Below, in pieces: positions 9,977-17,029 of a stretch of DNA of 64,000 bases; positions within the stretch are counted from its first letter, which is position 1; each line of letters begins with the position of its first letter. Made by a program: the position numbers and the translations under genes. This DNA comes from Verrucomicrobiia bacterium (GTDB lineage: Bacteria; Verrucomicrobiota; Verrucomicrobiia; Verrucomicrobiales; Akkermansiaceae), in NCBI GenBank assembly GCA_030432565.1, contig JAUIGV010000002.1, positions 62,001 to 126,000 on the forward strand, in the 5' to 3' direction. A model generated the notes under the pieces. That model searched no databases and was not told the DNA's origin. It saw nothing but the letters and a program-made list of their open reading frames with translations.

Positions 9977-10812
9977 AGACGGAAGGTTTTCATGAGTTCC
10001 TGGACCAGAGCTGCATCGTCAAAGCGGGAGGCTTTGTTGAAGGCGAGATTCATGTTTGCGAGGATCCTCAGCAACATCGCGGCAAGTGAACAAGGGTGTC
10101 GAACGGCCCGCTTGGCCTCGGCCGAGAGTTCGGGATGCTCATTGAGAAGCTGCTTCACCATGATGGGGCGGCCCTTGTGAAAGGGATCGATCAATGTCGG
10201 GCCGTCGGGTGAATCGATGAGGCAGAGAAAATGGCCGGGGTAATTGACTCCGTAAACGGTCAAGCCAAGTCGTTGGGCGACGAGGATGTAGATTAAGGAA
10301 AGGCCAAGTGGATTGCTCTTACCTTCTTCAAGCGACCATGCCAGATCGGAATTTCGTGGGTCGAAGGGGATCGATTTATTGCCGGAAAAACGTCCTGAAC
10401 CAAAGAGCCAGTCGGCCAGTTCACGCGGGGTGCTCACTTCAGGTTGGGCCTCCTGCGCGATGATGTCGAGTTCGTCGGAAAGACTGGGCCGCAGGGTAAT
10501 GCCATCGTGGAGAAAGTCCGAGATCAGGCGAAGGAGGGCTTCGAAGGATTCGTAGTCGCCATCGGGGTCTCGTAGATTGCTGACGGGCATGGCCCATTGC
10601 TCCTTGAGGATTTTTTGGCGACCGGCATGCAGAGAGTCCGACAGTAGCTTGCTTTCGTTGGACTTGAGGTCGATCCCAAGTGCCGCCAGGTCATGGCTGG
10701 CATCTCCTTCGAATTCCAGCAGGGCACGCTGAACCCCGTGCCGGACGTCTTCATTTTCATCGTCCAACAATTTGAGAAGGGATCCAAATCGCCTTGTCCT
10801 CTCCATATTCAA
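9973..10812 (-). CDS. SirB1-family transglutaminase-like protein
   Basis: A 279-aa protein resembling the SirB1 N-terminal transglutaminase-like family. Key features are a segment with GLSLIYILVAQRLGLTVYGVNYPGHFLCL followed by TLIDPFHKGRP, the pattern seen around the degenerate transglutaminase core of this family. The N-terminal 60 residues look like a HEAT-like helical extension (SLLKLLDDENEDVRHGVQRA). The molecular function of the family is unclear. It overlaps the downstream alpha/beta hydrolase by 4 bp and is probably the first gene of that two-gene operon. About 160 bp of non-coding sequence lie upstream, before the next minus-strand gene's stop. Confidence 0.8.
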   Translation of the reverse strand: MNMERTRRFGSLLKLLDDENEDVRHGVQRALLEFEGDASHDLAALGIDLKSNESKLLSDSLHAGRQKILKEQWAMPVSNLRDPDGDYESFEALLRLISDFLHDGITLRPSLSDELDIIAQEAQPEVSTPRELADWLFGSGRFSGNKSIPFDPRNSDLAWSLEEGKSNPLGLSLIYILVAQRLGLTVYGVNYPGHFLCLIDSPDGPTLIDPFHKGRPIMVKQLLNEHPELSAEAKRAVRHPCSLAAMLLRILANMNLAFNKASRFDDAALVQELMKTFRL

Positions 10813-10972
10813 AAGATGGAGGGCGTTGGGAATTTCGCCAGAATATTTGTGGTAAAGCCGCCCTTTTTAATGATGGGAAACACTGTGAGTTGCTGACGAA
10901 ATCCGCAAATTCTCAATGATCCGCCGAATCGGGCTTCGCCGGGTTTGTCAACGGGCGAACTGAAACAGGAAA

Positions 10973-12394
10973 CTACTCAGCTTTCAAGAGATAGCGGAGA
11001 AGTGGCTCAACGGGCGAGAGTCCGTGGGGATGGTGGTCGAGGCCGGGCTTGCGCCAGACTTTGACTGGGGATTCCAGCTTGAGGAGGTTTGCGGCGAGAG
11101 GCTCGGCATTTTCGGCTGGCGGAACCACCTTGTCGGCGGTTCCGATGACCAGGGCAACCGGAATTCCTTTCAGCTTTTTTGCGAAATCGGGGGTGGTGAT
11201 TTGCGGGTGGGTCTTTGCTTCGTCAGCGGTGATTCCGTAAGCTTTGAGGCAGCGGGCGTAGTCACCTTTCGATAACTTGCCATTCATGCCACCGGGCCAG
11301 GACTGGAAATTGCAAACCGGGTTGTCTCCGTAAATTGCAGTGACCTTGTCGGGGTTTTTGGCGGCGAAATTGAAGATGAAGAGTCCGCCGCGTGACATTC
11401 CTTCGAGGATGGGTTTTGGACTCAGCTGAAACCGAGTGGTGAGAAATGCGTGAAGTTCCTCGCCGCGCGCCATGGCAGCGCCGTTTCCATAAAGATTGCC
11501 AACATCAACGAAGGCGAGGTGGTAGCCCCGGTCGAGGAGGGCGAGGTCGAGCGCCGGTTGGTGTCCCCAGAAGCGGGCCCGCCAAATCCACGGTTGTCCT
11601 TTGGCAGCGGTATGGGGGATGACCAACCTTGCGTCGGCTCCTGACTTGGGAAGCTTGAAATTGTGAAACTCAAAGCCATTCCATTCGGTTTTGGTACGAG
11701 AGATATCAGAGAATTCGGCACGTTTGCCCGTTTGGCGCGAAAGAAGGTCGCGGTAGTGCTTTGCCAGTTCTTCGTGCCCTTTGTTGTTGGGGTGGACGCC
11801 ATCGGTGGTGTTGCCGGGAGAGATGGCGCGGGTGAGATCATGGAAATGGATCTTGCCATCGGTGGCGGCCGCGCTTTCGTAGGCCCGGTGAATTTCCGGG
11901 AGGCGCTTCGCCCGGGTTGTGAGGTCAGCCTTCCGCCCGGGCTTTAATCCCTGCTGATTGGGAAACATGGGGGGAGGGGAGCAGAGGTGGACGATCATTT
12001 CTGAATTGGCTTCCCTCAGTTTCCGGATGAGAAAGAGAGCATCCGAGCTTAGCTTGTCGTGATGGTCCCAGTTTTTGCGTTTGTCATTTTGACAGGTATC
12101 ATTGGTTCCCAGGGTGATGACCGCGACGTCCGGTTTGAACGCGAGAGCCTTTTGAAAATGGGGCGTTTTGAGGAATGGACGGTCCGCTTCCCGGAGCATG
12201 CAGAGCGACGAAGCCGCAAAAGTTTCCACGAGGTAATCATGGCCCAAAAATTCACCAAGTTTTGTGGCATAGCGATTGGCAGGAATGGGGTTTGCGCCGG
12301 AGCCGAAGGAGATTGAGTCACCTAAAATCGCGATTTTGACCGGGTTGGCCTGAAGTCCGAGCAGCGGAAATACCAGGAATAGAAACAATTTCAT
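10973..12394 (-). CDS. SGNH/GDSL hydrolase fused to alpha/beta hydrolase, secreted
   Basis: A 473-aa two-domain protein. A short hydrophobic N-terminus (MKLFLFLVFPLLGLQA) looks like a signal peptide. Residues about 20-220 form an SGNH esterase: ILGDSISFGSG with nucleophile Ser near residue 27, VITLGTND as block III, and DGVHPNNKGH as the Asp/His block. The C-terminal half is a second esterase-like module with an elbow-like GMSRGG and a terminal GLDHHPHGLSP that could give the His. Two hydrolase folds in one chain suggest deacetylation or de-esterification of a complex carbohydrate. This is inference; each domain is supported by motifs. Confidence 0.82.
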   Translation of the reverse strand: MKLFLFLVFPLLGLQANPVKIAILGDSISFGSGANPIPANRYATKLGEFLGHDYLVETFAASSLCMLREADRPFLKTPHFQKALAFKPDVAVITLGTNDTCQNDKRKNWDHHDKLSSDALFLIRKLREANSEMIVHLCSPPPMFPNQQGLKPGRKADLTTRAKRLPEIHRAYESAAATDGKIHFHDLTRAISPGNTTDGVHPNNKGHEELAKHYRDLLSRQTGKRAEFSDISRTKTEWNGFEFHNFKLPKSGADARLVIPHTAAKGQPWIWRARFWGHQPALDLALLDRGYHLAFVDVGNLYGNGAAMARGEELHAFLTTRFQLSPKPILEGMSRGGLFIFNFAAKNPDKVTAIYGDNPVCNFQSWPGGMNGKLSKGDYARCLKAYGITADEAKTHPQITTPDFAKKLKGIPVALVIGTADKVVPPAENAEPLAANLLKLESPVKVWRKPGLDHHPHGLSPVEPLLRYLLKAE

Positions 12395-12481
12395 GGGCTT
12401 TTGATACTTGGATTGCAGCGAGTGTTTATCGTCGGATTGATCGTAAAGGTGGGCTCTGATTTGCTTTTCGGAGCGATTAAG

Positions 12482-13477
12482 ATGTGCTTACCTCCAGCTG
12501 TGGTTGAGGAGGAATTGCGACTCAGAGATCTTGGAAGGTGCTCGCTGTTAACACGAGGGATTGCGGGCTCCTTGTCGGCCTTCATACTTGCAATCATTCT
12601 CTTTTATCCGGTTTTTCCCGAGTTTCAGTCGCGGTCCCTGGCTTCATGGACCTGGGCTGCGTGCAACCCGGAGAATGGTGTTTTACACGGAAGATTGGTC
12701 CCACTTGTTTTTGTGTGGATGCTCCGGGTCGCATGGTTAAGGAAGAAGAATGAAATTCTCAGGCCTTCGACTTGGGGGCTTGCTCTCCTGGCGATCGGGT
12801 TGCTGTTTTTTCTCGTTGCGATGAGATTGGGACAACCAAGGCTTGCTCTCTTGGGGCTTCCATTCGTGGTGCTTGGTTTGGTGCAGTTTTGGTTCGGTTT
12901 GGGAATTGCCAGGGCTGCCATTCTGCCGGCCTTGTTTCTATGGTTTATGATCCCGTTGCCGGGTCTAGAGGCGATTGTTACGGGATCCTGGCAGGTCAAA
13001 ATCATGAATGCTTCCTACGTTCTCGGAAACTTGCTGGGTCTGGATTTAACGATGAGCGGGGCAGGTCTTGAGATGGCTAACGGTCGCTTCCGGATTGCCG
13101 AAGGATGAAATACAGGTTTTCGATTTATCACCGGTTCGGTGATGGCAGGTTACGCGTTCGCATTCTTCACTCTGGAAAAATCTTCGAGGCAAGTGGTGCT
13201 CTTTCTTTGTGTCTTCCCTGCCATTTTCGCTGCGGGGGTGATTCGGATGCTGCTTTTGTTTGGGCTGGTTTCCGTGGGGCATTCCGACCTTGGTCTTTGG
13301 ATCTATTTTGATTTCCTTTCTGTTTTTCAGTTTCTCCTCGTTCTTTGGGTGCTCCGGTTCATCAGAGGTCTGATTGTTAAATGGTGGGCCGGTTCCGCCG
13401 GGGAATCAAAGAAAAGAGCGAACCCGGGCTCGTCTTTAGTGGCTGAAGATGGGATGCGAAGGTTTGACGAAAAGTGA
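12482..13477 (+). CDS. Exosortase with in-frame TGA at the catalytic Cys position (possible selenoprotein)
   Basis: Polytopic membrane transpeptidase that would process PEP-CTERM sorting signals. The frame runs from ATG 12482 (GGAG eight nt upstream), through TGA 13106-13108, to 13477, about 331 codons. The text around the TGA is NGRFRIAEG-[TGA]-NTGFRF, lining up with the exosortase nucleophile motif NGxFxVAEACSGLR, so the stop replaces the Cys (with one extra residue before Gly). After the TGA the same frame keeps the other expected catalytic residues: Arg in AAGVIRMLLL and His in SVGHSDLGLW, plus membrane helices. A 7-bp hairpin follows the TGA. Either Sec is inserted, or this is a nonsense mutant or base error. 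Confidence 0.7.
13127..13143 (+). promoter_or_regulatory. SECIS-like hairpin downstream of the exosortase TGA
   Basis: ATCACCG-GTT-CGGTGAT is a perfect 7-bp stem with a GTT triloop, extendable by two G-U pairs at the base. The loop begins 25 nt after the TGA at 13106-13108, and its first base is G. From memory, bacterial SECIS elements have an apical loop about 16-37 nt after UGA with a G among the first loop bases, so the geometry is compatible. It lies inside the coding frame. A random hairpin of this size is possible, so this is suggestive only. Confidence 0.4.
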
Positions 13478-13675
13478 TCCCGGTTGGAATTTTCGAGGGC
13501 GGAAGATTTTTTGCGGAGAGGCTGGCGAGAGAGAAAGTTGGAGGCCGTCCGCGTCTGGATGGAAAAGATTTTTTTCGTTAGGAATCGATGAAGCACCAAA
13601 TGCGTCTCTTCCTTGAGGGGCAAAAGTCAGCAAAGCCGTGGATCCTTTTTTAGGTGATGCAATATTTGAGAGACG

Positions 13676-13712
13676 AAAAAACCGACTCCGGCAGGTCCGG
13701 AATCGGTTTTTT
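13676..13712. terminator. Bidirectional rho-independent terminator
   Basis: A hairpin formed by AACCGA-C-TCCGG and CCGGA-A-TCGGTT around the loop CAGGT, with an A-tract on the left and a T-tract on the right. It can end transcription from the exosortase gene (plus) and from the PEP-CTERM gene (minus). The rest of the 260-bp gap 13478-13737 shows no gene I can support. Confidence 0.8.
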
Positions 13713-13737
13713 AGAATGTGAATTTTCGGGAGGCGGA

Positions 13738-14451
13738 TTACTTCCGGCGACGGAGGAGAGCCATCATTCCGGCCAAGCCCACAAGGAGCGAGGCTGAGGG
13801 CTCTGGAACCACCGTTCCGTTGACCTGAAGTCCGTTCACGTGAAGGTTGCCGGTCGAACCTTGGTTGACGTTCCGGGGGGTAAACCGAATGGCGACGGAG
13901 TCAGCTCCGGTAATCGCTTCCGTGAAAGTGAAGGTGTCGAAAGAAGGACCGTTGCCGCTGTTGGCATCGACTTGAATAGAGTCATAAAGAGCAAAGGCTC
14001 CGCCATCGACGCTGACGTCGAAGGCCATGCCGTCAACCGCGCCTGCTCCGTTGCGCCACTGGGAGATCGAGATGCTCTCAATATTGAGGGTGTCCGGAGT
14101 GGCGGCGGTAATGGTGAACTCCATAAAGTTCTCATTGGTGCCATCCCCACCGAAATCGAAGTTCCGGATGTCGGCTTCGCCGGCAGCAGTGGTGGCATTG
14201 ATAACAACAGCAAGGCCTGCCGAGGGAGTAAGATCGGTAACGCTTAGGCCGGGGGCCGCGTTTGCGGCAGCAGATGGAAGGATTGGGTTGGGAGCCGGGT
14301 CGTTGAGCGCGAGGCCGCTCCCTTGTCCGGTACGCCAGTCCAAACCACTGAAGTCCCAATCGACGAGGAGGGCACCTTGTGAAGCAGGAAGGGCAATCAT
14401 CGATGCAGCGATTGCGGGAATTGTTCTTTTGATCATTTGTATGCGGTGCAT
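13738..14451 (-). CDS. PEP-CTERM sorting domain protein
   Basis: Exported protein of unknown function carrying a C-terminal exosortase signal. The signal peptide reads MIKRTIPAIAASMIALPASQGA and the C-terminus has VPEPSASLLVGLAGMMALL followed by RRRK: the PEP motif, a transmembrane helix and a basic tail. The body is a Gly/Asn/Thr-rich beta-sandwich-like domain. The frame is open up to 14493, but I chose an internal Met because it gives a compact signal peptide; no start has a convincing RBS. It is the probable substrate class of the exosortase 260 bp away, and a strong terminator follows it. Confidence 0.85.
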   Translation of the reverse strand: MHRIQMIKRTIPAIAASMIALPASQGALLVDWDFSGLDWRTGQGSGLALNDPAPNPILPSAAANAAPGLSVTDLTPSAGLAVVINATTAAGEADIRNFDFGGDGTNENFMEFTITAATPDTLNIESISISQWRNGAGAVDGMAFDVSVDGGAFALYDSIQVDANSGNGPSFDTFTFTEAITGADSVAIRFTPRNVNQGSTGNLHVNGLQVNGTVVPEPSASLLVGLAGMMALLRRRK

Positions 14452-14604
14452 GTTGCTTTGCTGGAGGAGGTTGTAGTGAACAGCGGGTTGCATGACAATT
14501 GGAAAATTAAGGTGGGTCGCATGTCAGTGTTCATGCCTAATCGCGGGGAATTGCGGCGGATTTGACTTGATTTCATGCTGAACGGTAGATGAATTTCAAT
14601 CGCA

Positions 14605-15573
14605 ATGACTTACAGGAAAGCTGGTTTGATAACACTCGTTTCCACTCTATCGACAGGCTTGGGCGGGGCTGCCGAGTTAAAACATTTGTGGGATTTTGAA
14701 GGCGAGGAGTGGTGGGTCGACAAGGTTGGTGAGGCAGATGGAGAAGAGCCTGCCGACACTTCGACTTTGACGGTCGAGCCGGGCGTGGGGGAGCGGGGAG
14801 CTTCGCTGAAGATTCAGGCTGAAATCAGTGGCGGGAATGATCACCTCTTGTTGGCCTCAAACGATCTGTATGAACCCGGGACCGAAGCCTTCAGCATGTT
14901 TTTCTGGGTTCGCATGCCCGATGACATGACGACCGCGGCACGCGGGATTTTTGATTTTTCGGGGAACGGAGGCGACGGCGTGCAATCACTCTACATTGGC
15001 GCGGCCGGGGACCTCGCATTTCGAATCGACTTTCCGGGAGCTGGAGTTGCCCTGGTAAGAGTTCCGATTGACCTGGAGGATGGTGAGTGGCACTCGGTGG
15101 CCGCGACCTACGATCCGCAGGGACGCCTGGAGGTCCACATTGATGGGTTTGGGGTTGATGGTTTTGCGGATGCGGTTGCTGGCCCGGTCACTTTTGCTTC
15201 GGAATGTTATCTTGGCTCATTTAATTTTACCGGAACATCCGATCTCAAGGGAGTCGGGGGAAACATTGATGACTTTGCAATTTACTCCGGTGTTTTGAGC
15301 GAAGAAGAGATCACGTTGCTATCAACTCCTCCGGATCCGCCGGCAAAGCCGGATCTTGTGATTAACACCATATCGGTAGCCGATGACAGCGTGACGATTA
15401 CCTGGGATGCGGAAGAAGGTACGTTTTTCGGAGTCTGGCGATCTGCGGATCTTGTGACCTGGGAGGAAGTGGACGACAACGTTGCCGCCGGAGCTGATGG
15501 CGGTAGCTATAATCTTCAATTTCAGGATGCAAAGCCCGACCGGTTATTCCTCGAGGTCCGCAGGATTGAATAA
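14605..15573 (+). CDS. Secreted LamG-like (concanavalin A-like) domain protein
   Basis: A 322-aa protein with a weak signal peptide (TYRKAGLITLVSTLSTGLGGA). The central part is a LamG/Laminin_G_3 jelly-roll: AFSMFFWVRMPDD, DGEWHSVAATYDPQGRLEVH and NIDDFAIYSGVLSEEEI are typical strands and the terminal calcium-site region. A C-terminal Ig- or fibronectin-like segment (ISVADDSVTITWDAEEGTFF) follows. No catalytic motif is seen, so a binding or adhesive role outside the cytoplasm is likely. It starts in a divergent arrangement with the PEP-CTERM gene and ends 34 bp from the convergent DUF1501 gene. Confidence 0.82.
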   Translation: MTYRKAGLITLVSTLSTGLGGAAELKHLWDFEGEEWWVDKVGEADGEEPADTSTLTVEPGVGERGASLKIQAEISGGNDHLLLASNDLYEPGTEAFSMFFWVRMPDDMTTAARGIFDFSGNGGDGVQSLYIGAAGDLAFRIDFPGAGVALVRVPIDLEDGEWHSVAATYDPQGRLEVHIDGFGVDGFADAVAGPVTFASECYLGSFNFTGTSDLKGVGGNIDDFAIYSGVLSEEEITLLSTPPDPPAKPDLVINTISVADDSVTITWDAEEGTFFGVWRSADLVTWEEVDDNVAAGADGGSYNLQFQDAKPDRLFLEVRRIE

Positions 15574-15607
15574 GGATTGGTGGAGGGAGTAGCGAATCCT
15601 CCCGCTG

Positions 15608-17026
15608 TTAGGCCAGCAAATCGTGAACGACGTCGCCGTGGACGTCGGTGAGACGGAAGTCACGACCACTATATCGATAGGTGAGCTTCTCGTGATCGAA
15701 GCCCAACTGGTGAAGCATGGTCGCGTGGAGGTCATGCACGTGGACCTTGTCCTTCACGGCCTGGAAGCCGAAGTCATCGGTCGCTCCATGAACATGTCCC
15801 CCTTTGACACCGCCGCCCGCCATCCAGGTGGTGAAGCCGTAATGGTTGTGGTCCCGCCCGTTGATTTTGCCGGCGTTGGTTCCTTCCTTGGGCATTTCAA
15901 CGACCGGAGTTCGGCCAAATTCGCCTCCCCATAGGACTAGCGTCTCGTCGAGCATGCCGCGTTGCTTGAGGTCGATCAATAAAGCACCGATGGCCTGATC
16001 GCATTCGCGTGCCAGTCGGCGGTGGTTCTTCTCCAGATCATCGTGATTGTCCCATGGCTGACCCGCTCCGTGCCAGACTTGCACGAAACGTACTCCGCGC
16101 TCAACGAGTCGCCGGGTGATCAGCATTTGCCGGCCTTGCAAATTGTCCCCATAGAGCTCGCGGATGTATTTCGGTTCGAGACTCACATCGAAGGCGTCGG
16201 TTGCTTCGAGTTGCATGCGGTAAGCGAGTTCGAAGCTTTCAAGGCGGGCCTCGAGATCGGAATCGTAGTTGCGTTCCTTGGCGTGTTCTTCGTTCAGTTG
16301 ACGCAGGAAATCGAGTTGATCGCGTTGACGTTTTCGCGACAGATGGGTCGGGGTCACGTGATCGATAAGTTTGCGGGGATCGGTGGTCTTGGTGTCGACA
16401 TAGGTTCCCTGGTAGGCAGCGGGAAGAAATCCGGACTGCCAATTCTGGGTGCGCGAGACGGGGTAGCCACCGGGACACATCGTCACAAACCCGGGGAGGT
16501 TTTGGTTTTCAGTTCCGAGACCATAGGTCACCCATGATCCGACGCTGGGGCGGGAGAGCCGTGAGTCGCCGCAATTCATCAGGAGCAATGACGGTTCGTG
16601 GTTGGGAACATCGGCGTGCATCGAGCGGATGACGCAAAGTTCGTCCGCCGATTTGGCAATATTGGGAAAGAGTTCGGAGATCTCGATACCCGATTCGCCA
16701 TGTTTTTGAAATTTAAAGGGCGAGCCCAGCGCTACCCCGGTGGGGCGCTCGGTTTTGAGTTCAAGCGGGATCTTCTTGTTGTGGTATTTGGTGAGTTCGG
16801 GCTTGGGGTCGAAGGTGTCGACTTGAGAGGGTCCACCATTCATGAAGAGGTGAATGACGGCTTTCGCTTTTCCTGCGGTCTGAGGTCGCCGGGGTGCAAG
16901 CGGGCTGATTGATTGGCCGCCGAGTGACGGAACGGCGAGGGCGCCGAGGCCCATCCCGCAGCGCTGCAGAAAATCGCGTCGCGAAGTGACGAAACCGCCG
17001 TGTCCAAAGGAATGATGTCCGCTCAT
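15608..17026 (-). CDS. DUF1501 family protein, Tat-exported
   Basis: A 472-aa member of the DUF1501 sulfatase-like family common in Planctomycetes and Verrucomicrobia. A twin-arginine-like signal (TSRRDFLQRCGMGLGALA) is near the N-terminus. Family marks are IHLFMNGGPSQVDTFDPKPE, GLGTENQNLPGFV, ERGVRFVQVWHGAGQPWDNH, LWGGEFGRTPVVE and GRDHNHYGFTTWMAGGGVKGG. The biochemical role is not established; members occur beside DUF1549/DUF1553 cytochrome-like proteins and are thought to work outside the cytoplasm on complex polymers. It starts just 3 bp after the stop of the upstream DUF1549 gene, so they form one operon. Confidence 0.92.
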   Translation of the reverse strand: MSGHHSFGHGGFVTSRRDFLQRCGMGLGALAVPSLGGQSISPLAPRRPQTAGKAKAVIHLFMNGGPSQVDTFDPKPELTKYHNKKIPLELKTERPTGVALGSPFKFQKHGESGIEISELFPNIAKSADELCVIRSMHADVPNHEPSLLLMNCGDSRLSRPSVGSWVTYGLGTENQNLPGFVTMCPGGYPVSRTQNWQSGFLPAAYQGTYVDTKTTDPRKLIDHVTPTHLSRKRQRDQLDFLRQLNEEHAKERNYDSDLEARLESFELAYRMQLEATDAFDVSLEPKYIRELYGDNLQGRQMLITRRLVERGVRFVQVWHGAGQPWDNHDDLEKNHRRLARECDQAIGALLIDLKQRGMLDETLVLWGGEFGRTPVVEMPKEGTNAGKINGRDHNHYGFTTWMAGGGVKGGHVHGATDDFGFQAVKDKVHVHDLHATMLHQLGFDHEKLTYRYSGRDFRLTDVHGDVVHDLLA

Positions 17027-17029
17027 GGT

